Source: Streptomyces sp. NBC_01275 (lineage in GTDB: Bacteria; Actinomycetota; Actinomycetes; Streptomycetales; Streptomycetaceae). Taken from it: a stretch of DNA of 64,000 nt. The stretch's first letter is position 1. Each line of letters starts with the position of its first letter. Location of the stretch: assembly GCF_026340655.1 (NCBI RefSeq), contig NZ_JAPEOZ010000001.1:4092001-4156000 (forward strand). Reading direction: 5' to 3'. The notes beneath the pieces are model-generated. The model ran no database searches, was not told where the DNA came from, and worked only from the letters and a program-made list of their open reading frames with translations. Shown here one piece after another: positions 50,336 through 59,136 of this stretch. Made by a program: the position numbers and the translations under genes.

Positions 50336-51304
50336 TCAGTCGGGGGTCTCTGCCGACCCAGCCGACTCAGCCCGCTCGGAGTCGTCGACCGGCGCGGACT
50401 CGTCGATGGCGTCAGCGGTGGCGGCCCAGCTGGCCAGCAGGTTCAGGGCGTCCTGCGAACGCGACGCGGGCTCGGCGGTGTAGGTGAGGAGGAACTGGCT
50501 GGGGTCCGCCCCGAGCGGGAAGGTCTCGAACGGCAGGTCGAGGTCGCCGACGACCGGGTGGTGGAGGCGCTTCGCGCCCGTGGTGTGGATCCGGACGTTG
50601 TGGGCCGCCCAACGGCGACGGAAGTCCTCACTGCGGGTGGACAGTTCCCCGATCATGTCCGTCAGCCGCCGGTCGTAGGCGTCACGGCCGGCCTCGGCGC
50701 GCAACATGGCGACCACGTCGTTCGCGACCTCGTCCCAGTCGCGGAAGAACTCGGGTGCGTGCGGGTCGAGGAAGACGAACCGGGCGTTGTTCGGCGGCCG
50801 CGCCGGGTCGGCGTAGACCGGGGAGAACAGCGCCCGCCCCAGGGAGTTGGCGGCCAGGATGTCCAGGCGTCCGCTGAGTACGAACGCGGGTGTGCCGGTC
50901 ATCGAGTCGAGGACGCGCTGCACCGCGGGGCGTACGCGCTGCTGGGCGGGCTTGCGGCGCGGCGGGCGGGTCGTGCCGGCGCCGCGCAGGAGGTCGAGCA
51001 GGTGGATTCGCTCGGCCTCGTCGAGCCGCAGCGCTTGCGCGATGCCGTCGATGACGCTCTCGGAGACTCCGGTGGCGTTGCCGCGCTCCAGCCGGGTGTA
51101 GTACTCGCTGGAGATGCCCGCGAGCAGGGCCACCTCCTCCCGGCGCAGCCCGGTGACCCTCCGGCGGTCTCCGCCGTACGTGGGCAGTCCGGCCTGCTCA
51201 GGAGTGACCCTGGCCCGTCGCGTGCCCAGGAATTCCCGGATCTCCGCACGGAAATCACCACGCATATCGCCATTGGTGTCATAAGGGTCGTTTCTGCCTG
51301 GCAT
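50336..51304 (-). CDS. XRE/MmyB-type transcriptional regulator
   Basis: A 322-residue regulator. The N-terminal helix-turn-helix (GLRREEVALLAGISSEYYTRLERG) is followed by an MmyB-like ligand-binding domain from about 110 (LDILAANSLGRALFSP, FFRDWDEVANDVVAMLR, HHPVVGDLDLPFETF). Such regulators in Streptomyces usually control an adjacent, often divergent, oxidoreductase. Here both flanks carry only broken reductase genes (50,143; 51,416; 51,645), so its original target seems lost. ATG 51,304 has GGAG 3 bases before it; ATG 51,265 is an alternative. Confidence 0.9.
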   Translation of the reverse strand: MPGRNDPYDTNGDMRGDFRAEIREFLGTRRARVTPEQAGLPTYGGDRRRVTGLRREEVALLAGISSEYYTRLERGNATGVSESVIDGIAQALRLDEAERIHLLDLLRGAGTTRPPRRKPAQQRVRPAVQRVLDSMTGTPAFVLSGRLDILAANSLGRALFSPVYADPARPPNNARFVFLDPHAPEFFRDWDEVANDVVAMLRAEAGRDAYDRRLTDMIGELSTRSEDFRRRWAAHNVRIHTTGAKRLHHPVVGDLDLPFETFPLGADPSQFLLTYTAEPASRSQDALNLLASWAATADAIDESAPVDDSERAESAGSAETPD

Positions 51305-51415
51305 GTGCTCCACTCTACGAGCGCTTCCCGCTGGCTGGGGGTCCCTGTCAGTGACCCCCTCATCAGGGACTCCCCCACTCGCGTGACAGACGGTTCTGTT
51401 GGTGGTGCACCGCCC

Positions 51416-51586
51416 ACGGCCGAGCTCGGCTCCCACAACGACCACAAGCCCGAGGTCCGCGAGGCGATCGGCGCCTTCTACGAGCAGACCGAGGCCCTTG
51501 CCCCCGACGGCGTCGCCTACGTGGTCACCCGCCCCCGCCACGCCTCCGTCGGCGAACTGTGGATCATGCCCACCGACCAGGCCTGA
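51416..51586 (+). pseudogene. C-terminal fragment of an SDR oxidoreductase
   Basis: The frame reads TAELGSHND...PEVREAIGAFYEQ...VAYVVTRPRHASVGELWIMPT then stop, the characteristic end of short-chain dehydrogenases. There is no Rossmann or catalytic part; the region before it is the regulator's promoter gap. It is a truncated copy. Confidence 0.65.
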
Positions 51587-51644
51587 TCCCCCTCCCCTCC
51601 TCCCCTCTCTTCCCCTTCGCACCCTCCTCTGAAAGGACCCCCTC

Positions 51645-52243
51645 ATGAGCACGGTCCCCACCAGCAAGGTCATTCTCGTCACCGGCGCCGGACGCGGTCT
51701 CGGCACGGACATCGCCCGCGAGGCCCTCGCCGCCGGCCACCAGGTCGTCGCCACCGTCCCCCGCCCCGAACAGGTCGAGGAGGTTCTCGGCGGGCCGCAG
51801 GACAACCTGCTGGTCACCTCCAGGAGTTCTGCGTCGCGTACGCCGCCTCCAAGTTCGGCGTCGAGGGCTGGATGGAATCCCTGCGCTACGACGTCGAGCC
51901 CTACGGCATCCACACCACCGTCGTGGAGCCCGGCTTCTTCCGCACCGAGCTCCTCGTGGACGCCTCCACCACCTGGCCCGAGCCGACCATCGACGACTAC
52001 GCCGAGCGCACCACGGCCACCGTCGCGGCCTGGAAGAGCATGAACGGACAGCAGACCGGCGACCCCGCCAAGCTCGCCCGCGCCCTGCTGACCATCGCCG
52101 GCCAGGACAAGCCGCTGGCGCGCTTCGTCGCCGGCGCCGACGCCATCGAAGGCGTCGAGGCCAAGGCCCGGGAACTCCTCGCCCAGGCCGAGGCCTCCCG
52201 CGAACTGGGCGGCGACCTGGCCTACGACGACACCGGCGCCTGA
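51645..52243 (+). pseudogene. SDR oxidoreductase with internal deletion and frameshift
   Basis: Starts well (ATG 51,645 after GAAAGGACC) with the cofactor motif VTGAGRGLG. At about 51,817-51,830 the sequence jumps into another frame at VAYAASKFGVEGW (catalytic YxxxK). Roughly 80-90 residues that should lie between (NAG, catalytic Ser) are missing. The C-terminal half is intact to 52,243. It cannot make a working enzyme. Confidence 0.75.
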
Positions 52244-52303
52244 AACGCACGGGCTTCTCGACGCCCGCCGCCACGCCCGTCACGGCGGCTAAGGCGAGTA
52301 CGC

Positions 52304-52332
52304 CCGCGATCCGCGACAACGGCGGATCGCGG
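52304..52332. terminator. Hairpin after SDR pseudogene
   Basis: An 11-bp inverted repeat (CCGCGATCCGC and its complement) with a 7-base loop. It sits about 60 bases past the SDR stop. The rest of 52,244-52,713 shows no gene I can support. Confidence 0.5.
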
Positions 52333-52713
52333 TCCCGCGCTTCTGGGACGGCGACCCCGGCCGCGGCATCGTCGTGCATCCCGTGAACGTCCGCACACGC
52401 GTCACCGACACAGCCGTCACCCGACTGCGCGGTCCCGGCCCCTGGCCTCTCAGCGCCCATCAAGCAATCGGCGAAGAGCACAGAAGCAGCAGGTCAGAGA
52501 CGCTCTCGCCGGCCATCCTCGTCGTCTGGCCCTTATGCCGACGACGCTCGTCGGCACACATCCGCTACGCTGTCCCTGGTCGGTCGTCGGTGCGTCGCGT
52601 TGTCTGCTCGGGTGACACTGCGGAGAACGTCGCACCATGCCTGACCAGCGGGCTTGCGATCCTCGCCGAAGATCCACTTCCTGGATTTTCGACAAGGCCT
52701 TCCGCAAGCCCCC

Positions 52714-52789
52714 GCCTTCGTAGCTCAGGGGATAGAGCACCGCTCTCCTAAAGCGGGTGTCGCAGGTTCGAATCCTGCCGGGGGCACCA
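52714..52789 (+). tRNA. tRNA-Arg (anticodon CCT)
   Basis: Cloverleaf: acceptor GCCTTCG pairs with CGGGGGC (two G-U pairs); D stem GCTC/GAGC; anticodon stem CCGCT/AGCGG with loop CTCCTAA, giving anticodon CCT; T stem GCAGG/CCTGC with TTCGAAT loop; discriminator A; CCA is encoded (52,787-52,789). It reads AGG codons, rare in GC-rich actinobacteria. Such tRNA genes are common integration sites; I found no integrase or repeated 3' end in the window. Confidence 0.95.
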
Positions 52790-52791
52790 GT

Positions 52792-52837
52792 TCAGAAGGG
52801 GTCCACCTCCGAAATTTCGGAGGTGGACCCCTTCTGA
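52792..52837. terminator. 46-bp perfect palindrome after the tRNA
   Basis: Two 23-base arms with no loop (left arm starts TCAGAAGGGGTCC; centre GAAATTTC at 52,814/52,815), beginning 3 bases after the tRNA CCA. Probably a tRNA terminator, though its length and loop-free symmetry are unusual. From 52,838 to 53,427 I see no supported gene. Confidence 0.75.
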
Positions 52838-53427
52838 CATCCAGATCTGACATCAACGGGGACGGTCACTCACGGCCTGGGCATCTCTGCAGGAGCCGAT
52901 CCATGTGGCTCATGGGCTCGTGCTTCGCACTAGAGGCCCCAGGGCAGGATCAAGGCGGCCCGCCTGCGGCCGTCCGCGCGCGCTGGCGGCCACGGGCCGC
53001 CGCCGCTCCCTGTCTCCGCCACCGCTGCGCCGGCCCCCGGCCACTCAGCGCGCAACACCGCCAAGGCAGACAGCCGGGCCAGGGAGCGACTCGACCAGCC
53101 CGAGCACCAGGACGACGACCAGGACCAGGCCGAGCCCGACCAAGCGTGACCGCGCCGTCCGGCTGGCTGCCGTTCCACAATCGGAAAACGTGGCTGTGGC
53201 CGGGCCGGGGTTGCTGGAGACATACATGACGGGTGATCGTTCGGCGCACTCGCCGTCGTGGCTGACTTTCGACGGCTGAGGTCAGAACTGGGTTTCCATC
53301 AACCGAGCTGCAACAGCCCTTCTCCTTAACTCGACTACTGCGAACCGAGGTTTTCGCGGCACCCGAATTCGAGCACGCCGACCGCCCCGGTAGCATCGGT
53401 ATCGGGGTCCTGATCAGGGCTTCCATG

Positions 53428-53478
53428 ACCAGACCACCCCGGAATGCCGTCGAGGCTGAGGGGTGGTCCGGTCTTTTC
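53428..53478 (+). terminator. Possible terminator hairpin
   Basis: GACCACCCC (53,432-53,440) pairs with GGGGTGGTC (53,460-53,468), followed by CGGTCTTTTCTG with a short T-run on the plus strand. No plus-strand gene is identified just before it, so its client is unclear. Confidence 0.4.
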
Positions 53479-53530
53479 TGTTGTGACCCCTCACACGAGC
53501 GACGCGAGGGGAGTTGTCGGGAAGTCGGGG

Positions 53531-54367
53531 TCAGATCAGGGCTTTACCCACTTCATAGATGGTGGGTCGATCCTCTGGTGCGTGGCTGAGCATGGCGTCG
53601 ATGAGTTCGCCCAGCTTGCCGGGTGCCTTCACGGGTCGTCGTCGGCCGTTGGCCACGGCTTCTCGCTGTACGGGGCGCGGAGCGTCGTCGGGGTATTCGA
53701 CGGCTCGCCAGCCTGTGGCGGAGATGAGCAAGGAGGCCCCGAGCGCGTAGACGTCGGCTTCCTGCGTGGGCTCGGCTTCTCCGGTGTCGAGGACACTGCG
53801 CGCGATCTCCAGCGCTTCGTAGTGGACGAGGCAGCCGCGGAACGGGAAGTCGTACGCCTCGGGTACGGGGCCGCCCCGGGCCAGGGCGAGGTCGATGAGG
53901 TGCGTTCGTTCCGGCCCGATGATGAAGTGGGCGGGCTGCACATCGCCGTGAGCCCAGCCCCGCACGTGGAGATCGGCCAACGCTTGGACGCACCCCAGCG
54001 TTACGTCGGCGTCCGGTTTGATCGACGCCTTCTGCTTACGGCATGGCTCCCACAGCTTGTGCAGGTCGGGCCCTTGGTGCCACGGCTGGATGTTCCATGT
54101 GCCGTGCTCCCACTCGCCGTACGCGATGTCGTCGACGCCGAGGCGATGCAACACGGCGCCCTCGCGCGCGGGCGCGAGCGCGGTCCAGGGCTGGGCAGAC
54201 CACTCCGCCGTGGCCTCGATCGGGTGGCCGAGCTTCACGGCGTAGCGACCCCGGTGACTCTCCACCTCCCAGACCGTGGAGCCCCGGCGGTTGACGACCA
54301 CGCGCTGTGTCGTGGGCAAGAGCGCGTCGAGCACCACGATCGGCAGTTCAGGGGTTGAGCCGGGCAA
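53531..54367 (-). CDS. Atypical protein-kinase-like/APH-fold protein
   Basis: A 278-residue kinase-fold protein. The ATP lysine is probably in RYAVKLGHP; the catalytic loop reads HGDVQPAHF (an APH-like HGD with His instead of Asn); the metal-site DFG is replaced by IDLALA; DVYALGASLL and APEDRPT match the C-lobe of Ser/Thr kinases. It may be a weak or pseudo kinase. TTG 54,367 is chosen because GGAAGGAG lies 8 bases upstream; the long frame to 54,886 continues into the neighbouring gene. It forms a minus-strand group with the next two or three small genes. Confidence 0.8.
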   Translation of the reverse strand: MPGSTPELPIVVLDALLPTTQRVVVNRRGSTVWEVESHRGRYAVKLGHPIEATAEWSAQPWTALAPAREGAVLHRLGVDDIAYGEWEHGTWNIQPWHQGPDLHKLWEPCRKQKASIKPDADVTLGCVQALADLHVRGWAHGDVQPAHFIIGPERTHLIDLALARGGPVPEAYDFPFRGCLVHYEALEIARSVLDTGEAEPTQEADVYALGASLLISATGWRAVEYPDDAPRPVQREAVANGRRRPVKAPGKLGELIDAMLSHAPEDRPTIYEVGKALI

Positions 54368-54435
54368 CGTCTCTTCTCCTTCCGGGCGAGCGGCCGACCC
54401 CGAGTCGGGGCCGGCCGCGTCGCTGGTGTCGTGTG

Positions 54436-54880
54436 CTACGCCTGACCGTACGGTCGGCCGCAGTCCGAGTCGCAGTTGGCGAGGTTCATGCCGTCCACAG
54501 TCCACAGGTCGTCGAAGACCGTGAACCCGGCCGCCTTCATGGCGCGTGCCGAGGAGGCGACCTTCTCCAGGTCGCGGGTTCCTCCGCCGGGCTTCGGGTT
54601 GTGGTGCAGGAAGCGGCCCGCGTACCGCTCGCACAGCTCCGCGTACTCCTTCGTGTGCAGGATGAGCGCGTGCAGGCCGAAGTCCACGTCGTCGGACGGA
54701 ACCATGGGGACGGTGGCAGTGGCCGCAGTGACCAGGAACGCGACCGCCTGGTCCGCGATCCGCTCGGCGCGCTCGGGGGACTGCCCCGTTGTGGACGACC
54801 ACGAAGCGGGCCAGGCTCTCGAACAGCTCTTCACCAGCCACCGTGCGGCCGGTCTTCTGATCGTTCGCCGTTGCCGTCAT
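54436..54880 (-). pseudogene. Conserved-looking hypothetical with a frameshift
   Basis: ATG 54,880 (CAGGAG before it) opens MTATANDQKTGRT...LFESLARFVVVHNG. Near 54,780-54,790 the reading must shift by one base to continue SPERAERIADQAVAFLV... to the stop at 54,436 (...CDSDCGRPYGQA). The two halves join into one protein of about 148 residues. The shift lies at a run of C/G, so a sequencing slip is as likely as a real mutation. No known family is recognised. Confidence 0.6.
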
Positions 54881-55031
54881 GTGCAATCTCCTGGGGTGAG
54901 ATGGTGCGCGGCACGTACTACTCGCCCTGATCGCCGAGTTCGGCTCGTAGACGATCGGGAAGCGAGGTTGGAGGCCGGCCCCGAACGGGGACGGGGAGCC
55001 GGGCGATCGGCACCCGTTCGGGGCGGCCGGT

Positions 55032-55130
55032 CTACAGGCAGTCGCCGAGAGCCATGCCGATCACCAAGCCGCACGAACTGCTGACGCAGGTGATGAACGA
55101 GGCCCCGACGTACCGGCTGATGGCTCGCAT
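55032..55130 (-). CDS. Small hydrophobic peptide
   Basis: A 32-residue frame (MRAISRYVGASFITCVSSS...) with one likely membrane span. Its ATG overlaps the stop of the upstream gene (TGATG), which argues for real translation. Function unknown; two Cys residues flank the hydrophobic core. Confidence 0.4.
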   Translation of the reverse strand: MRAISRYVGASFITCVSSSCGLVIGMALGDCL

Positions 55131-55360
55131 CACAGCCCGACCCGACTGTTGCCGTTCCTCGCAGCCAGACGCGCGCTCAGTTCTTCCCGTGCGCTGAGTC
55201 TGACCACGTTGCCCGGCATGGCATCCCACTCCCTGCCGCCACGGACCGGCCGCAGCTGCACACGGCCTCCGACCTCGCCCATGACGACGCCGACACGTCC
55301 GCTGGCACTGTCCTGCGCCAGCTCACCGATGCCTGGTCTGGTCTGCTGATTGCTCGCCAT
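55130..55360 (-). CDS. Small hypothetical protein
   Basis: A 76-residue protein (MASNQQTRPGIGELAQDSA, then GRVGVVMGEVGGRVQLRPV and REWDAMPGNV). It resembles small Streptomyces proteins that accompany XRE/kinase gene groups; the middle looks like a short beta-barrel. Divergent from the XRE-TPR regulator at 55,487. No function is assigned. Confidence 0.6.
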   Translation of the reverse strand: MASNQQTRPGIGELAQDSASGRVGVVMGEVGGRVQLRPVRGGREWDAMPGNVVRLSAREELSARLAARNGNSRVGL

Positions 55361-55486
55361 GCACACGAGCATCGCAACCAGGGGACCCCTGCCAAAAGGT
55401 CAGGCTGATTACCCAACTTGGTTAACATCGCGGCAAGTAGAGAATCCGCGACGTTGCGTAGCCCTCGCAGTGTGGGAGCTTGCCCA

Positions 55487-56827
55487 ATGCCCGACGCCGA
55501 CCGGCCGCAGGAACTGCCTGCCCGGCTGCTCACCGATCCCGAGATGATCAATGCGTGCCGGGTGCGGGATTTCTCCAGAGTCTTCCGGCTGGTGAAGACC
55601 AGGGCGGGCATCTACCCGTCGATGATCGCGCGGCGATGCGACCTGACTCCGAGTCGAGTCGGCGAAGTGATCGCAGGACGCCGCCAGTTGCTTCACATGG
55701 ATGTCATCGAGCGCATCTCAGACGGCTTGCGCATCCCAGGAGGCATGCTCGGTCTTGCCCGTCGGTCTTGGGAGACGCCTCAGGCTCTTGCCGTTTCCGA
55801 GCGCGAGGCACCTCAAGTGCCGGAGCCTGAACAGCAGGCACCCGCGTCTCTGCCTGGGCCCGATGTGGACAGCATCCTTGCGCTGACCACGCGAACCAAC
55901 CTCAGCGCAGCCACACTTGAAGCCTTCCGGTCCTCTATCGAGGACTACTGGCGACGAGACGACCAGCATGGTGGGGAAGCTCTGAGGCCGGCCGTCGTGG
56001 GCCAGCTCCGCTACGTGGTGGGACTGCTGAAAGAGAGCCGACCTCCGTCGATCCAGAACGGCCTGTACGGAATCGCCGCCGAGTTGGCACGTCTCACCGG
56101 TTGGATCTACTTCGACGCCCGCCAGTACAACCAGGCCCGCGCGTACTTCACCGAGGCCCTGCAACTGGCCAAGGCCATCGACGACCACCAGTTCATGGCC
56201 AACGTCCTGGCCTGCATGAGCTTGCAAGACACTTACCAGGACAAGCCCGCGGATTCCCTGGCACTCGTGACCGCCGCTCAGGACCAGGCTCGCTCGGCCG
56301 TCGGCACCACGCCACGTGTCCTGTCGATGCTGTCCATGCGCGAGGCGTTCGCCCATGCCACGCTCGGCAGCCAGACGTCCACTCACCGGGCCATCACCGA
56401 AGCACACCGCCAGTTCGAGCAGATCCAGGCGAGCGACCCGGACCCGTCGTGGGTGGCCTACTTCGACGAGCTGAAGCTGATAGTGGACACAGGCATTGCC
56501 CACGGCCGACTGGGCGAGGCAGCGACAGCTGAACCCTTAATCGCGGATGCGTTGCGTCGGGAGGCCCGCACCAATCAGCGCGGCCGAGCGTTTCACGCCT
56601 TCTGGCTGGCCCGAACGCAGCTCGACCAGGGCAAGCTGGACCAGGCGTGCAGCACCGCCACACAAGCTCTGGAGTCGGCTTCCGCAGTGGCCTCGGAGCG
56701 AGTCTCAGGCCATCTCAGGGAGTTCTACGGCCAGTTGGCCCCACACAGGCAGGAGCCCGTAGCTCTGGCCTTCGAGGCACGGCTACGGGCAGTCCTGCCG
56801 CCGGTCAGCGGATCGCTTCATCCATGA
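55487..56827 (+). CDS. XRE-type regulator with TPR-like C-terminus
   Basis: A 446-residue protein. A helix-turn-helix region lies at about 30-80 (YPSMIARRCDLTPSRVGEVIAGRRQLLHMDVIERISDGL). The long helical C-terminal part (about 150-440) has TPR-like units (ARLTGWIYFDARQYNQARAYF, ALQLAKAIDD, LDQACSTATQALE). Proteins of this layout are abundant in Streptomyces and may sense peptides or small signals. ATG 55,487 follows GGGAG. Its 3' end overlaps the convergent NUDIX gene by 23 bases. Regulation of the divergent small genes is plausible. Confidence 0.82.
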   Translation: MPDADRPQELPARLLTDPEMINACRVRDFSRVFRLVKTRAGIYPSMIARRCDLTPSRVGEVIAGRRQLLHMDVIERISDGLRIPGGMLGLARRSWETPQALAVSEREAPQVPEPEQQAPASLPGPDVDSILALTTRTNLSAATLEAFRSSIEDYWRRDDQHGGEALRPAVVGQLRYVVGLLKESRPPSIQNGLYGIAAELARLTGWIYFDARQYNQARAYFTEALQLAKAIDDHQFMANVLACMSLQDTYQDKPADSLALVTAAQDQARSAVGTTPRVLSMLSMREAFAHATLGSQTSTHRAITEAHRQFEQIQASDPDPSWVAYFDELKLIVDTGIAHGRLGEAATAEPLIADALRREARTNQRGRAFHAFWLARTQLDQGKLDQACSTATQALESASAVASERVSGHLREFYGQLAPHRQEPVALAFEARLRAVLPPVSGSLHP

Positions 56828-57338
56828 GCAGGTAGAGGAGACCAACGAGAGACCCGCTGCTGACGATCTCACGGCGATCGATCATCCCGCGCACCTCGCT
56901 GAGGGGGATCCACTCGATGCGGTCCGACTCGTTCTTCTCCGTGGGCGGTCCGACGTAGGTCGCGCCGTCCGCGCGGAAGACGTGGTGTTGAGAGTCGGTG
57001 ATGCCGTTGGCCGGCTCGGCGTAGATAAGGGGCTTGATGGGGCCGGGACGCCAGCCTGTCTCCTCCAGCACTTCGCGGGCTGCTGCTTGCTCAGGCGACT
57101 CGCCCTCTTCGACAAGGCCCATGGGCAGCTCCCAGGCCCACGAGTCGGTGATGAAGCGGTGCCTCCACATCATCAGGACCTCTTGCCGGTCGTTGACCAC
57201 AGCGGCCACGGCCAGATGCCGGAGCCGAACGACGTGGTACTCCCACCTGCGCCCGTCAGGCTGTTGGACGTCCACCAAGCACAGGTTCACCCACTTGTTC
57301 GTGTAGATCTGTCGCTCACCGTGGGTCTTCCACTCCAT
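56805..57338 (-). CDS. NUDIX hydrolase
   Basis: A 177-residue Nudix protein; the box lies at about residues 74-96 (GLVEEGESPEQ then REVLEETGW). The flanking fold (WEYHVVRLRHLAVAAVV, SDRIEWIPLSEVRGMI) resembles ADP-ribose pyrophosphatase-type members. It hydrolyses a nucleoside-diphosphate-linked substrate, not identifiable here. It is convergent with the XRE-TPR gene. Confidence 0.92.
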   Translation of the reverse strand: MEWKTHGERQIYTNKWVNLCLVDVQQPDGRRWEYHVVRLRHLAVAAVVNDRQEVLMMWRHRFITDSWAWELPMGLVEEGESPEQAAAREVLEETGWRPGPIKPLIYAEPANGITDSQHHVFRADGATYVGPPTEKNESDRIEWIPLSEVRGMIDRREIVSSGSLVGLLYLLMDEAIR

Positions 57339-57584
57339 ACCTGCGGCCCCTCTCGATCGGTCTCCAGGATCTCAGACCGATCCGGAGGAGGGCGCAAGTT
57401 CGGCTCTTTTCGCGTCACCTTGACGAGATGTCCTGCAAGCGGCCACGTTTCGGTCGGAGTGGCCAACGCCAGGAGCAGGAATCCAGCTCTGTGGGTTGCC
57501 GTACGACCGCTTCGTCCCGAAGCAGCCTCGGCGGGGTGCCTCTTGGGGAGTGCGGCTCTGAGCCGCGACAATGGGCCGCGACAC

Positions 57585-57625
57585 TCATGTTGGCCCGGCG
57601 GAGACGTAGTTCCGGGCCAACATGA
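57585..57625. repeat. 14-bp inverted repeat with 13-base spacer
   Basis: TCATGTTGGCCCGG (57,585-57,598) and its exact complement (57,612-57,625). It lies in the gap between the NUDIX gene and the nuclease relic, where GC content drops. It could be a terminator, an operator or a recombination site. The rest of 57,339-57,745 shows nothing else. Confidence 0.75.
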
Positions 57626-57745
57626 CATCTGTGGTGCGGCTGCCGCCATGAGCACTCGGTGCGCCCGCCGTCGTTCGCCCCTCGCCCCAGTGACGATGTC
57701 CGTAGGCGCAACGCAATATGCAACGTTGCGATCTCCGGTGAATTT

Positions 57746-58435
57746 TTACTTGGTATCCACATCCTGCGCTTCTGGTGGATTCAGGATAAGAGCTGAAGAA
57801 GGAGTATCTCGGGAGAACTCTAGCCAATGTCCGGAAAACTCTTGTGGCGCGACTACGGTGAGTCGATGCCTCCCAGGGGATACAGGATCAACTCGAACGA
57901 TACGGGCATCATTCTTCGCGGTGGGACCTACTGGCGACCGCAGCTCAGCCAGAGAATCCAAACGTTGAGCCTCCATCAGAGAATGGGCGATCTTCTCAAC
58001 AGCTGCTTCAAGAAGCGCAAAAACGTCGCCCATTAGGTCCAAGCGATAGGCGCACCAGCCGCTCACCGCATCAATAGGACCCGATTCTTGAGCTGCTTTA
58101 GCTGCCTGTCCGGCACCTTTGGTATTCAATGACAAGACCTGCTCCAGCGTACCCTGCGGGTGAAGCCAGAGACCAGCATCGCGCCAGATGGAGAGAAGCT
58201 TTTCCTTTCGTACCTCATTTCCTGTTCCTGAGGGTACCTGTGAGGCTAGCCACGTTCCCCTGCTTTTTTCGTCGTTTTTCACACCCGCAGAGCCCATGGC
58301 AGTAACTAGAGGATGAAGTGCTGTGGACGTGTTAGGAGGGTCCAAAGCGAGAACTGTCCGATACCCTTCGACCACTGCGGGAATTGCATCCATTGCCCGC
58401 TTTACTTCCGGGGCAAAGCAAGCATCAAGGTCTGC
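57746..58435 (-). pseudogene. C-terminal part of an OLD-family-like nuclease (TOPRIM region)
   Basis: The frame from about 58,435 to 57,746 reads like the TOPRIM/C-terminal part of OLD-type ATP-dependent nucleases: DLDACFAPEVK, RGTWLASQVPSG, KEKLLSIWRDAGLWLHPQGTLEQVL. GC content and codon use are clearly lower than in the neighbours, suggesting transfer. The N-terminal ATPase is absent; to the right of about 58,435 the frame is only the antisense of an antitoxin gene. It is a truncated phage-defence-type gene. The family call rests on these motifs only. Confidence 0.55.
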
Positions 58436-58693
58436 CACACCTCTTACATCGAGCCCAATCTTGAGCTGGTGGAGTCGATCAAGGAGCGCGTCGACGCACG
58501 CGGGGTGTCCGGCTACATCGCGGCCGCTGCCGCTCATCAGGACGCCATGGACCGACTGCGCGAGCTGGCCGGACGACTCGAGGAAGAGCACGGCGCCGTG
58601 ACGGACGACGAGCAGCAGGCAGCGCTGGACCGCATCGCCGCCATTGACGGCTGGCATGACGAGCATCGATCGCATTCGGACGAGGCCGCGTGA
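58427..58693 (+). pseudogene. Antitoxin-like gene, 5' end lost
   Basis: From about 58,427 the frame reads IEPNLELVESIKERVDARGVSGYIAAAAAHQDAMDRL... to 58,693, typical of short type II antitoxins paired with PIN toxins. No start codon with a ribosome binding site lies at the expected place. The frame is open back to 58,313, but those residues are the antisense of the nuclease relic. A fused N-terminus could still be translated from 58,313, so it may retain function. Confidence 0.55.
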
Positions 58694-59136
58694 GCCGCGC
58701 CGCCCAGGCGAAGCTGCACCGCCCGCGACAGCGCGTCTTCGTATTCGACTCCGAGGCCCTCTCCAAGGCAGTTCAGGGTGATCGGGAAATGACTGCGCTG
58801 ATCAAGACAGCTCCGCGGCTCGACATCCCGATCATCACCTCAGCGCTCACGACCTTGGTCGCATGGGACCCTCGCGAAACGTCGAGGCAGGCACTGTGGA
58901 ACTGGACGTTGTCCCGGATCCGAGTCGTGCACACGGACGACCAGGTGATCACCATGGCGCGCGACATCCTGAAGACAGCCGGCCTGCATGGGCACAAGTA
59001 CGCCATCGACGCGATTCTGGCGGCTGTGGCCGGGCGGGAAGCCGAGCAAGGAGCTGAGGCAACCGTCTTCACCTCCGACACCGACGACATGAATCAACTC
59101 CTCGCGGGACACTCCGTGCGAGTCGAGAAGGTCTGA
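58690..59136 (+). CDS. PIN-domain (VapC-like) toxin
   Basis: A 148-residue PIN nuclease. Acidic residues are placed as in the family: FDSEALS near the start, YAIDAILAAVA, and TSDTDDMNQL near the end. Such proteins cleave RNA. The GTG start overlaps the antitoxin stop (GTGA). The antitoxin looks 5'-truncated, so either the pair still works or the toxin is inactive or silent. Confidence 0.82.
   Translation: MSRAAQAKLHRPRQRVFVFDSEALSKAVQGDREMTALIKTAPRLDIPIITSALTTLVAWDPRETSRQALWNWTLSRIRVVHTDDQVITMARDILKTAGLHGHKYAIDAILAAVAGREAEQGAEATVFTSDTDDMNQLLAGHSVRVEKV

Noticed and set aside
52838..53427. A gene ending in an acidic tail near 53,150
   Set aside because: One frame ends plausibly (LDQPEHQDDDQDQAEPDQA), but it has no start or recognisable domain upstream, so I do not call it.
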